From the NCBI GenBank assembly GCA_032622095.1, contig CP136066.1:62650609-62714608 (forward strand): 64,000 nucleotides of DNA, written 5' to 3'. This document shows, in pieces, positions 12,846 to 23,499 of the stretch (position 1 is its first letter; each line of letters begins with the position of its first letter). The notes beneath the pieces were generated by a model that searched no databases, was not told the origin of the DNA, and saw only the letters and a program-made list of their open reading frames with translations. The position numbers and the translations under genes are program-made. The stretch comes from Siphonodentalium dalli. Its lineage: Eukaryota; Mollusca; Scaphopoda; Gadilida; Siphonodentaliidae.

Positions 12846-13236
12846 TATAGCGAAAGTTTAATACACAGTCAAAATTCAATCCGGTGTAAGATAAGTAGGA
12901 CTGATACGCAGTGAAATCCTACTTGCATCCTGTGGGAAAATATCTGTCTACATGTATATTATGATTGGGTGGGGGTGGCCCCGGGTGGTGGTAGGCATGA
13001 CGCAGCACGATTCTGATGCGACCATCATGGTCGTATAGGTTCAGAAATTGTCGAGCCGAAACAGCCGAGAAGATCAATTTTCGATATGTTCCTTATTGTA
13101 CTTTACCGACAACTTGGTCAGTATTTAGTAGTTGGCTGGAAATGTGTATGTACATGTATGAATGGTTGTAGTTCATTGAGAGTGTATGCGCAATTGTGGG
13201 ACACTTGCTGAGTTGATATTCGGAGGGAGGTTACAG
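12846..13236. other. No gene seen
   Basis: Non-coding. Contains a G-rich patch near 12966-12990 and no supported repeat. Confidence 0.35.
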
Positions 13237-13238
13237 TA

Positions 13239-13441
13239 GTGCCCTAAATAATCGACTCCTTAACCACAGCAGAATTATGGATTATTTTTCAGGATTTAGT
13301 CGCAAATATGGCTTGTTGCCATTCACCGGAATGCTCTCAGTGAGAGCTTTCCGATGAATGGCAACAAGCCATATTTCCGACTAAATCCTGAAAAATTACC
13401 CATAATTCTGCTGTGATTAAGGAGTCGATTATTTAGGGCAT
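13239..13441. mobile_element. Family F palindromic MITE, 203 bp, copy 1
   Basis: Nearly the whole element is one inverted repeat. It starts GTGCCCTAAATAATCGACTC and ends with the complementary sequence, around a centre near 13336 (CTCTCAGTGAGAG). It is flanked by TA on both sides (13237-13238 and 13442-13443), which fits the Tc1/mariner-type target. The second copy at 47270-47472 has exactly the same length. There is no room for a transposase. Confidence 0.9.
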
Positions 13442-13470
13442 TACTTTACCTGTTTTCCAATATGCATTAA

Positions 13471-13695
13471 CACTTTATATACTAAAGCATCATTGGCGAA
13501 TAGTTATCATATAGGCCATGTTAAGATTATAGGTCGTTTGTTATTATCTAAACATTTACCTCAATAAATAGGTTCCAGTGTGTTCTTTAATGTATCTGTC
13601 GTCTGCTCATATTACCTGTACATCCCTGGAAATCAATAATAAATCATTCCGATGTACACGTCTTAACTGACTGGGATAATACATTGTATAAAGGG
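13471..13695. mobile_element. Family E TTAA-type MITE, degraded copy
   Basis: Left part (CACTTTATATACTAAAGCATCATTGG after TTAA at 13467-13470, one base off the family start CCCTTTCTATACTAAAGC) and right part (GTATAAAGGGATAAA) match the ends of 55415-56048. The blocks AATCAATAATA and ATTCCGATGTACA are also shared. It lacks the tandem amplification of the later copy. Both ends have point changes. Confidence 0.7.
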
Positions 13696-13699
13696 ATAA

Positions 13700-14530
13700 A
13701 ATGTCTGGAACGACCATAAAACAACGAGGCAAAACATATTCAGAATATATTCAATATGTCACCAGTTACCACATGATATGAAGACAGTTAGTTATGACTA
13801 TATCATCCCTAACAATATACATGTATATTCTATTGTATATATTTGTATTTGTATACTTTTCATTTGTATATTATAAATAAAATTGTCCTTTTTTGTGTGA
13901 TGTATACATATGTACATGTACATATAATATGATAATATGCAAGGCATATATAGAACGGCACCGGCATAATAGTAAGAAGACGGACAATGCGAATGATCGT
14001 GCAAATAGTCGTAGAACTATATATATTAGGCCTATACGCATGTCAGCGACGCGATTGCTTGATTAATAATGTAGATCGTTTTGGATGCCAGTGGACTTCG
14101 ATAATTGTATATGCCTTAATATAGCCTTAATATAGCCTATCAGCCTTTGATAATAAAAGCCTCTATATTGTGATTAAGCGAAGACGACATGTCACGTTCA
14201 GTCATGTCTGGATTCTGGCCCGCAGAGACAAATGACGTTTTGACGTCATGACACCGTAGCTGCCTTCATTTAGCTAACAAATGAAACTGATCTAATATGT
14301 ATATTTTGTGCAACCAGTCACGTGATTTTTTCACGAAAAAGTTGGGGCGGTAAATATTTCACCTACACGGTATGCTGTAAATTACGTGTGACGTCACAAG
14401 TACGTACGCCCGCCTGTTACCTATACTATACTAGCGCGCCGAGCGGGGTCGTTATTAGCTATATAGTCTAGCTGTTTGGTCAATGGAAATTGTCTGCGTA
14501 GGCATTTCATTTATATTCATACAAATATAT
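13700..14530. other. No gene seen
   Basis: AT-rich, with TACATGTA-rich low-complexity patches near 13815-13930. A cAMP-response-element-like word, TGACGTCATGACA, lies near 14241, but with no gene beside it I would not assign a role. Confidence 0.35.
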
Positions 14531-14845
14531 TCACACACTCGTTATATAATGCCAATATTCAAGGTAGAAACGAGGGCTATCCAATGGCGTTTTGGAGAAG
14601 CTCCGTAATGTTTTGTCCGCCAAACAATGACTTCCATACATTAAACGCTTGACATCGTGGCTTCCGAGAGTAATTGGTCGATTAATTTTCTTGTTGAATG
14701 TACACAAGTTGTCTGGTGCCAAGCGTCGAAGACCGACATTGTCTGCTATCCTCTCATAAACCGCTGACTGTTCAGTGTCGTTTATTTTAGGCTCTTTGTG
14801 GCGACAACATAGCTGAGGGCCACCATTTCTTCTACCGGAAGTCAT
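14531..14845 (-). CDS. Hypothetical 104-residue protein or first coding exon
   Basis: An open frame of 104 codons on the minus strand that I do not recognise. It starts MTSGRRNGG and includes CRHKEPKINDTEQ (about 19-31), a mixed-charge stretch with LRRLAPDNL (about 39-47), and TLGSHDVKRLMYGSHCLAD (about 59-77). Unlike the repeat-derived frames here, its composition is balanced and protein-like. The start codon lies inside one of two duplicated CCGGAAGT boxes (ETS-like on the other strand), so a promoter could lie just upstream. No signal peptide or membrane segment is visible. It may be a complete small protein, a first exon, a gene relic or chance. I could not identify a splice donor with confidence. 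Confidence 0.3.
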   Translation of the reverse strand: MTSGRRNGGPQLCCRHKEPKINDTEQSAVYERIADNVGLRRLAPDNLCTFNKKINRPITLGSHDVKRLMYGSHCLADKTLRSFSKTPLDSPRFYLEYWHYITSV

Positions 14846-14932
14846 ATTAATACAATTTCCCGTTCACTAAGCTATGTTCTACCGGAAGTCATCGTAATAC
14901 AATTTCCCGTTCACGAAGCTATGGAATAAATG
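14830..14932. repeat. Tandem duplication carrying CCGGAAGT boxes
   Basis: A unit of about 54 bp, containing CTACCGGAAGTCAT and AATACAATTTCCCGTTCAC, occurs twice in tandem. CCGGAAGT is the core recognised by ETS-family activators in animals. Being duplicated just upstream of the minus-strand frame, it could be promoter sequence, but this is inference. Confidence 0.5.
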
Positions 14933-15171
14933 CCTTTGATGCACAGTCGAGTCGGCACACGAACACATGTTCTGGAATCTATAATTTAATAAGCCATATC
15001 ATGCCGGCTTATTGTATGCCAGCCCTTGAACTGTTCCGTTTCCAAGCAACCGTCGTCGTCCAACTGTTTCAACTACCACTGAGACTTATATATAAAAAAA
15101 AAGGTTCTACTCGTCTGTATTATGTATATCTGTATTCTTTACGTCTGTATTATATACGTTTCGAATGCTCC

Positions 15172-15199
15172 ATAATATATATATATATATATATATATA
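15172..15199. repeat. (AT)n microsatellite
   Basis: About 13 AT dinucleotides in a row. Confidence 0.9.
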
Positions 15200-15326
15200 G
15201 ATAATCACCACCGTTTTGTTTCCGAGATCTGTATTCATAACGAGTGACGTTTTCTGGGTTATATATTGAGTAATGGCGAGTCCGGCCCGCGCAGGGTGAG
15301 AGGATATACGTCAGAGAGAAAGGCGG

Positions 15327-15682
15327 CCGTTTCCGCCAGGTACGGGAAATCCAAAAAGGCGCCGACCGCACCTCCCCTGACTGCCTGACCACGGAAATGG
15401 ACATTATATCATGAAGTGAATACCCATATGCATCCATGGGCGATCGGACAAGTCGCTAGCTGCAGCGGAAGTGAATAAATTAACCCATACGCTGCTGCCG
15501 AATTCGCTATAAATGTACGCAAAAACGCCGAAATTAACACCCGCCGACCGGACCGCCCCTAGGGGTCCGAGCGAGATGGGGTTTGCACTAACGTGTAGAA
15601 TGGACCCGAATGTACCAAAGTTCCAATCCCCAAGTCGATAGCTCGAGCGGTCACGGCACTGTTAACCCCTGACTGGCGGCCA
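15327..15682 (-). repeat. 353-bp satellite, single inverted monomer
   Basis: One complete unit of the satellite, in reverse orientation to the array that starts 1.28 kb to the right. Its diagnostic bases (reverse complement reads ACATTCGG, ACGTTAG, CGGACCCCTAGGGG, CCATGGATGC, TGTCCATTTCCG) match the type found in units 3, 6 and 9 of the array. It is therefore a copy of an array-type unit and not an outgroup. It makes a large inverted repeat with the array. Confidence 0.9.
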
Positions 15683-16961
15683 TGCATTAAATGAAATATT
15701 TTCGGATCGATATATACAATTTCAAAAAGGTTATATAGTTTGACCAGAAAGGTTTGGCGATTTGATAATTACACTAGCGTAATGTTATGCTAGTGACATT
15801 TTGAATGGCTGTCGAAAGGCAAGCTGCAAGGCAGAGTTCAATCCTCTCGATCGTTGGTCTGACCACTGCCATTATGTATCTTCGTAATTAAATCAATTTT
15901 TTTTATTAAACTGTTTTGTCACTACAGCCTGTAACAATTCACTGTGGCTCGTCCTGCCCAACTTTGACATGGACAGTTCTAAAATTAAATGTAAACGACA
16001 AAAGTCTTACAAATGAATTAAAAAACTCCGAGTGAATTCCTCACAGTATCTGTACAAGATGGCAGTGGTCAGCCCAGCATAGCAAACGGATATCGTCTCT
16101 TACAGTTTGGTCGAGATCAATCAATCAATATTTTTGCAACTGAGCTAAACATCCTTCCTCCGCATCTTCATTTTCGCATATTTCGTGAAGTTCGGTAATT
16201 GGGGGATCGTTTACCTCTCACGCGCAATTTCTGTATCGAAATAATTGGTATTTCCATTTGTACTTTCACTATGTTATTGTCACATATTAATGAGATGATA
16301 CGACGACCCCGAGAGTATAGAAATAAAAGAAGTAATATCTGACTAAACACAAACTACATGTAAAGTAGAGTTGAATTTTCATCCTCGTTGCGTTTTTGTG
16401 ATAAAATTACCAAGACTCCAGAAATAGTGGTGAAGTTACACAATTTAAGCATATCTCACAAAGTTAACGGGATTTTAATATTCAATTTTGGCAAGTGATA
16501 GCCATCATTAAGAACTATTAATACTGGTGGTGGTTATTTGTTTTCACAAAATATACTTGGTTGCTTCGCATGAAATGTGGTGTAACCATTTATCACATCT
16601 CTAACCAGAGTAACTCTATCACACAATTCATGGAACATGGGCAACTTTTTTCACACAAAAAAAACATAAAAAAACAACGAGAATGAACAATTCACACGTA
16701 TTAGGCCCATATACATGTAGATGTTAGTCAGATGATGGTGGTGTATATAGTTGTGTTTGTCGAAGTTTGCTAATTTGTCTTTAGAACTTACTTGGCATCT
16801 GTGCTTATATGTATTTTACTGTGCTCATATATACATGTGTTATATTACCGTTATTCAGATTGTATGTTATCTTGTTTTGTAATTTGATCGGATACATTAT
16901 CACGAAATAAAATTCTTTCATATACTGACTGCGTTTTGTTTTCATCACTGAACACATTATG
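15683..16961. other. Unique spacer between inverted monomer and satellite array
   Basis: About 1.28 kb with no satellite homology and no gene. Includes AATCAATCAATCAATA near 16117 and a poly-A-rich patch near 16656-16676. Both edges abut the satellite sharply. The 60-codon frame at 16168-16350 (-) is unremarkable. Confidence 0.5.
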
Positions 16962-19900
16962 CCTTTTTGGATTTCCCGTACCTGGTGGAAACGGCCGCCT
17001 GTCAGGGGTTAACAGTGCCGTGACCGCTCGAGCTATCGACTTGGGGATTGGAACTTTGGTACAATCGGGTCCATTCTACACGATAGTGCAAACCCCATCT
17101 CGCTCGGTCCCCTAGGGGCGGTCCGGTCGGCGGGTGTTAATTTCGGCGTTTTTGCGTACATTTATAGCGAATTCGGCAGCAGCGTATGGGTTAATTTATT
17201 CACTTCCGCTGCAGCTAGCGACTTGTCCGATCGCCCATGGATGCATATGGGTATTCACTTCATGATATAATGTCCATTTCCGTGGTCAGGCAGTCAGGGG
17301 AGGTGCGGTCGGCGCCTTTTTGGATTTCCCGTACCTGGCGGAAACGGCCGCCAGTCAGGGGTTAACAGTGCCGTGACCGCTCGAGCTATCGCCTTGGGGA
17401 TTGGAACTTTGGTACAATCGGGTCCATTCTACACGATAGTGCAAACCCCATCTCGCTCGGTCCCCCTAGGGGCGGTCCGGTCGGCTGGTGTTAATTTCGG
17501 CGTTTTTGCGTACATTTATAGCGAATTCGGCAGCAGCGTATGGGTTAATTTATTCACTTCCGCTGCAGCTAGCGACTTGTCCGATCGCCCATGTATGCAT
17601 ATGGGTATTCACTTCATGATATAATGTAAATTTCCGAGGTCAGGCAGTCAGGGGAGGTGCGGTCGGCGCCTTTTCGGATTTCCTGTACCTGGCGGAAACG
17701 GCCGCCAGTCAGGGGTTAACAGTGCCGTGACCGCTCGAGCTATCGACTTGAGGATTGGAACTTTGGTACATTCGGGTCCATTCTACACGTTAGTGCAAAC
17801 CCCATCTCGCTCGGACCCCTAGGGGCGGTCCGGTCGGCGGGTGTTAATTTCGGCGTTTTTGCGTACATTTATAGCGAATTCGGCAGCAGCGTATGGGTTA
17901 ATTTATTCACTTCCGCTGCAGCTAGCGACTTGTCCGATCGCCCATGGATGCATATGGGTATTCACTTCATGGTATAATGTCCATTTCCGTGGTCAGGCAG
18001 TCAGGGGAGGTGCGATCGGCGCCTTTTTGGATTTCCCGTACCTGGCGGAAACGGCCGCCAGTCAGGGGTTAACATTGCCGTGACCGCTCGAGCTATCGAC
18101 TTGGGGATTGGAACTTTGGTACAATCGGGTCCATTCTACACGATAGTGCAAACCCCATCTCGCTCGGTCCCCTAGGGGCGGTCCGGTCGGCTGGTGTTAA
18201 TTTCGGCGTTTTTGCGTACATTTATAGCGAATTCGGCAGCAGCGTATGGGTTAATTTATTCACTTCCGCTGCAGCTAGCGACTTGTCCGATCGCCCATGT
18301 ATGCATATGGGTATTCACTTCATGATATAATGTAAATTTCCGTGGTCAGGCAGTCAGGGGAGGTGCGGTCGGCGCCTTTTCGGATTTCCTGTACCTGGCG
18401 GAAACGGCCGCCAGTCAGGGGTTAACAGTGCCGTGACCGCTCGAGCTATCGACTTGGGGATTGGAACTTTGGTACATTCGGGTCCATTCTACACGTTAGT
18501 GCAAACCCCATCTCGCTCGGTCTCCTAGGGGCGGTCCGGTCGGCGGGTGTTAATTTCGGCGTTTTTGCGTACATTTATAGCGAATTCGGCAGCAGCGTAT
18601 GGGTTAATTTATTCACTTCCGCTGCAGCTAGCGACTTGTCCGATCGCTCATGGATGCATATGGGTATTCACTTCATGATATAATGTCCATTTCCGTGGTC
18701 AGGCAGTCAGGGGAGGTGCGGTCGGCGCCTTTTTGGATTTCCCGTACCTGGCGGAAACGGCCGCCAGTCAGGGGTTAACAGTGCCGTGACCGCTCGAGCT
18801 ATCGACTTGGGGATTGGAACTTTGGTACATTCGGGTCCATTCTACACGTTAGTGCAAACCCCAACTCGCTCGGACCCCTAGGGGCGGTCCGGTCGGCGGG
18901 TGTTAATTTCGGCGTTTTTGCGTACATTTATAGCGAATTCGGCAGCAGCGTATGGGTTAATTTATTCACTTCCGCTGCAGCTAGCGACTTGTCCGATCGC
19001 CCATGGATGCATATGGGTATTCACTTCATGATATAATGTCCATTTCCGTGGTCAGGCAGTCAGGGGAGGTGCGGTCGGCGCCTTTTTGGATTCCCCGTAC
19101 CTGGCGGAAACGGCCGCCAGTCAGGGGTTAACAGTGCCGTGACCGCTCGAGCTATCGACTTGTGGATTGGAACTTTGGTACAATCGGGTCCATTCTACAC
19201 GATAGTGCAAACCCCATCTCGCTCGGTCCCCTAGGGGCGGTCCGGTCGGCTGGTGTTAATTTCGGCGTTTTTGCGTACATTTATAGCGAATTCGGCAGCA
19301 GCGTATGGGTTAATTTATTCACTTCCGCTGCAGCTAGCGACTTGTCCGATCGCCCATGTATGCATATGGGTATTCACTTCATGATATAATGTAAATTTCC
19401 GTGGTCAGGCAGTCAGGGGAGGTGCGGTCGGCGCCTTTTCGGATTTCCTGTACCTGGCGGAAACGGCCGCCAGTCAGGGGTTAACAGTGCCGTGACCGCT
19501 CGAGCTATCGACTTGGGGATTGGAACTTTGGTACATTCGGGTCCATTCTACACGTTAGTGCAAACCCCATCTCGCTCGGTCTCCTAGGGGCGGTCCGGTC
19601 GGCGGGTGTTAATTTCGGCGTTTTTGCGTACATTTATAGCGAATTCGGCAGCAGCGTATGGGTTAATTTATTCACTTCCGCTGCAGCTAGCGACTTGTCC
19701 GATCGCTCATGGATGCATATGGGTATTCACTTCATGATATAATGTCCATTTCCGTGGTCAGGCAGTCAGGGGAGGTGCGGTCGGCGCCTTTTTGGATTTC
19801 CCGTACCTGGCGGAAACGGCCGCCAGTCAGGGGTTAACAGTGCCGTGACCGCTCGAGCTATCGACTTGGGGATTGGAACTTTGGTACATTCGGGTCCATT

Positions 19901-20310
19901 CTACACGTTAGTGCAAACCCCATCTCGCTCGGACCCCTAGGGGCGGTCCGGTCGGCGGGTGTTAATTTCGGCGTTTTTGCGTACATTTATAGCGAATTCG
20001 GCAGCAGCGTATGGGTTAATTTATTCACTTCCGCTGCAGCTAGCGACTTGTCCGATCGCCCATGGATGCATATGGGTATTCACTTCATGATATAATGTCC
20101 ATTTCCGTGGTCAGGCAGTCAGGGGAGGTGCGGTCGGCGCCTTTTTGGATTCCCCGTACCTGGCGGAAACGGCCGCCAGTCAGGGGTTAACAGTGCCGTG
20201 ACCGCTCGAGCTATCGACTTGGGGATTGGAACTTTGGTACATTCGGGTCCATTCTACACGTTAGTGCAAACCCCATCTCGCTCGGACCCCTGGGGCGGTC
20301 CGGTCGGGTG
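16962..20310 (+). repeat. 353-bp satellite array, about 9.5 units
   Basis: The anchor GAAACGGCCGCC occurs at 16988, 17341, 17695, 18048, 18401, 18754, 19107, 19460, 19813 and 20166. Every spacing is 353 except one of 354 (an extra C in unit 2). Units are over 95% alike by eye. They differ at a few diagnostic sites: ACAATCGG/ACATTCGG, ACGATAG/ACGTTAG, GGCTGGTG/GGCGGGTG, CATGTATGC/CATGGATGC and TGTAAAT/TGTCCAT. Each unit contains the palindrome CCCCTAGGGG next to GCGGTCCGGTCGGC. The frames inside are satellite translations and not genes. Confidence 0.97.
18048..20165 (+). repeat. Higher-order repeat: two 1,059-bp trimers
   Basis: Units 4-5-6 (18048-19106) and 7-8-9 (19107-20165) share the same order of subtypes. 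The first is type A (ACAATCGG, GGCTGGTG, TGTAAAT). The second is type B' (CGGTCTCCTAGG, GATCGCTCATGG). The third is type B'' (CGGACCCCTAGG, ends GGATTCCCCG). The two trimers differ at only a few positions I can see, such as ACATTGCCG in unit 4, CCAACTCG in unit 6 and TTGTGGATT in unit 7. Units 1-3 do not fit the pattern fully. Confidence 0.85.
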
Positions 20311-20350
20311 CGGTCTGGTCCGGTCGGGTGCGGTCGGGTGCGGTCGGGTT
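20288..20350 (+). repeat. G-rich short tandem at the end of the satellite
   Basis: The last unit breaks off after CTCGGACCCCTGGGGCGG. It passes into five or so copies of CGGTCGGGTG / CGGTCCGGTC. This looks like local slippage expansion of the GCGGTCCGGTCGGC part of the satellite. Confidence 0.8.
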
Positions 20351-20609
20351 TTAGTAGGACCCCTTTTGGCTGGTGGAATGTTGCGCTTGTTATTCAGCAG
20401 GACACACCAACATCATAGCATTATAACTACGTGAGTCACGACCATGGATTTTATATCAGAGTTGGGTGCGCACTACCTCTTTGTATATCATGTCATGGTT
20501 GGGTCCATCTGATCATCGGCAATAACAGTGCCAGGCACTTTTTTCATGCATCTAACATAGTATTTGATGCCAATCAGATAATTGCTATGTACGATTTAAT
20601 GCTTAAAGA

Positions 20610-21015
20610 TTAACAGTAGCTTTAAGTGTGAATAACACCCAACAGTTACGTACTGGAAAGGGGGACCCTTTCCCTCTGATGCGATTGTTTTTATCGCATT
20701 GATAAGACGTTACCAAACAAACGAATTCCCAATATGGGTGTATTAAATGTTTCTACCGAGCTATTTTATCCCAAACAAATAATTCATTGTGCAACTTGAT
20801 CCTTGAAAAGTAAGAGCTTCTTTAAGGTGTGTACAGTACCCAACAGTTACATGCAGGAAAAGCCAACTGTTTCTATCACTTCGCCAAGTTTTTACAGGGT
20901 ATCAATATTCCCTATGGTAATGCATTTCATGTGTCTACCGAACTAGTTGATACAAAGAGAATAATTTCTATGTGCAACTTGAGGCTTGAACACTGAGAGT
21001 CTCAGTAAGTGGAAA
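20610..21015 (+). repeat. Diverged ~200-bp tandem pair
   Basis: Shared ordered words: ACACCCAACAGTTACGTA / TACCCAACAGTTACATG, TTTCTACCGAGCTA / GTCTACCGAACTA, ACAAATAATTCATTGTGCAACTTGA / AGAGAATAATTTCTATGTGCAACTTGA, CTTGAAAAGTAAGAG / CTTGAACACTGAGAG. A G run follows at about 21037-21045. Confidence 0.7.
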
Positions 21016-21199
21016 CTGCACCTAGCCGTTGTGAAGGGGGGGGGGGATATGTAGTTATCCAAGCATCAGGTTAACTATCTCGCGCTTTCGTTAACTCATG
21101 TCGTCAATGGAATATCTGTTGTTATCGTTGGTGATTTATCGACTGGTAGCACCATATCAGAAAGCAATCTTGTAATCTTCTGCACACAACATGAAAGAA

Positions 21200-22960
21200 A
21201 ATGAATCCCCTTTGTTACATTGTCCATTGGCGTTATCCTCGTTCTATGCAGCTTTGTTGCGCCCTTCGATTTTGATTCTCACAAGCGCCAATGCGGGCGA
21301 TCATTTACGCCTTTCGTCAAATCGATTTCTATACAGGGGTGGAATCTCTTGTCCCCTGGGCAGGCGAAGCATAGCTAGCGATGAGCGGTGTAGTGTCGCC
21401 ACAAACAAAATCGACTCATTGCAGCGAACGCAAATTCATTAAGAGATGAACACGCGGTCATTATTGTTACCTGCCAGTATTTCACGAGAAGCCGGCGGAG
21501 TGAATGTGGCGGAATTATTTCCCGCGACTTTCGGAGAGAGGATTGTTATCGTGTGACTTGGATTTAGTGTTGCGAGGGTCGCATCGGTACGAACCGGTTA
21601 GTACTGTAAGTGTTATATATCATCTTCAGATATTATAATGTTAAGTCAACATCATGGTCATAAGAACAAGTGTCTGTCTTTCTTTTTTCATAAATATATA
21701 TATATATATTTTGTTCTAGTCGTTGTCATATCGGAAAACTTATAACTCCATATCGAATTTAAACCATATAATTCAAGTATATAAGCAAATCATTTACGCC
21801 ATTCGTCAGCTCAATATATATATATAAGGTGGAATCTCTTGTCCCCTGGGAATGCGAAGCATAGCCATCCGTGAGTCGCATAGTGTCGCGACAGAGAAAA
21901 TCGACTCATTGCTGCGAACGCAAATTCATTAAGAGATGAGCTCGGCCGAGTGAATGTGGCGGAACTATTTCCCGCGTATTTCGGAGAGAGGATTAGTATC
22001 TTGTGACTCGGATATTAGTGTGACTCGGGTCGCATCGGTACGGGTCGGTTAGTACTGTATATTTGTATACGTTATGTATCATCTTTAGTTATGTTAATGT
22101 TAAGTCAACATCAAGATCATAAGAACAAATGTCTTTTTTCCTTCTTTTTTTTTCGCAATTATTTGTATTTTTCTAGTCATTTTCATTTCGGAAAACTTAT
22201 AACTCCGCATCGGATTTAAAACATATAATTCCAGCATAGAAGCAGATCATTTGCGCCATTTGTCACATCGATTTATATATAGGGTGGTATCTCTTGTCCC
22301 CTGGGAATGCAAAGCATAGCTATCCGTGAGTCGCGTAGAGTCGCGACAGAGAAAATCGACTCATTGCAGCGAACGCAAATTCATTAAGAGATGAGCACGC
22401 TGTCATCATTGTTACCTGCGAGTATTTCACGAGAGACCGGCCGAGTGAATATGGCGGAACTATTTCCCGCGTATTTCGGAGAGATGCTTAGTATCTTGTG
22501 ACTCGGATATTAGTGTGACGAGGGTCGCATTGGTACGAGTCGGTTAGCACTGTACATTAGTATACGTTATGTATCATCTTTAGGTATGATAATATTAAGT
22601 CAACCTCAAGTACAACTGTCGTCATTTTTTCACAAATATATATATTTTTTCTAGTCGTGTCATATTCGAAAACTTATAACTCTGTATCGGATTTAAATCA
22701 TATAATTCAAGTATAGAGGCAGATCATTTACGCCATTTGTCAGATCAATTTCTATAATGGGTGGAAACTCTTGTCCCCCGGGAAGGCCAAGCATGGCTAG
22801 CGGTCTGTGGCGTACGATGTCGCCACAGACAAAATAGACTCAATACAGACTCCGAGACTTACTCCGCGTCTTTCTAAGAATCGATGAGCATCTTGTGTCT
22901 TGGATATTAGTGTTTTGAGGAACGCGTCCGTATGGAACGGTTAGTACTTTATGAGTATAC
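21200..22960 (+). repeat. ~457-489-bp tandem array, four units
   Basis: The anchor TCATTTRCGCC occurs at 21301, 21790, 22247 and 22734. Each unit holds TCTTGTCCCCTGGG, a GTGTCGCCACA / GTCGCGACAGA block, AAATTCATTAAGAGATGA, a GGCGGAACTATTTCCCGCG block and TCATATCGGAAAACTTATAACTCC. The fourth unit is shortened. Parts continue at 23500-23642 and 24303-24420 beyond two insertions. No long frame survives across units. Confidence 0.85.
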
Positions 22961-23037
22961 AACACGATGATTATATTGACCAAATAACGGAGATATTCAG
23001 AAATGAAAAAAAAATTAAAAAAAAAACGTTTATCAAA

Positions 23038-23375
23038 CCGGCCAAAACCGGCCAAATAAAGCTTCAACAGCCTAAAATATATTCGGTCTGTCTCAATAGA
23101 ACCATACAAATATGGATATCATTGGAACCGGCTCCTTGACCACATTGTGATAGTTACAGTTATGCCCTGTGCCAATGCATTCTCTTATATATGCGAGTCG
23201 ACCATAGGTCGCCTCGCATATATAAGAGAATGCATTGGCCTAAACATTCTTTAACAATTTTATAATTTTTAATATGTTAAGCCAATGCATTCTCTTATAT
23301 ATGCGAGGCGACCTATGGTCGACTCGCATATATAAGAGAATGCATTGGCACAGGGCCGTTCTGTTGGGTAAAGGG
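23038..23375 (-). mobile_element. Family A double-hairpin element, copy 1
   Basis: Two 69-bp palindromes (23171-23239 and 23281-23349) are exact reverse complements of each other. The right end GTTGGGTAAAGGG is followed by TTAA (23376-23379). The left end lost its CCCTTTACCCAACA terminus. Both flanks carry AATAACGG-GATATTCAGA (22983 and 23379), so the insertion lies between duplicated or rearranged flanks. Interior spacing between the hairpins is only 41 bp. Confidence 0.85.
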
Positions 23376-23499
23376 TTAAATAACGGTGATATTCAGAACA
23401 GAAGAAAAAAAATAAAGATGTTTTTTTTGTTTGTTGAAGAAGTTATTTTAAAGAACGATTTTAAAGAATGCCCCCAAACCTCTATGAAGCCCACCCACC

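Noticed and set aside
17373-19389. Repeated 60-83-codon frames with nearly identical peptides
   Set aside because: Each is the same stretch of the 353-bp satellite; frame ends shift with single-base changes, as in non-coding repeats.
16988-20310. Regular direct repeats that might suggest a CRISPR-like array
   Set aside because: The 353-bp units are contiguous with no unique spacers, and the DNA is clearly eukaryotic.
23171-23239. The 69-bp hairpin as a microRNA precursor or a transcription terminator
   Set aside because: It occurs in inverted pairs within transposon ends at many loci; a terminator role belongs to bacteria, and nothing here shows a conserved single-locus miRNA. Small-RNA production remains possible.
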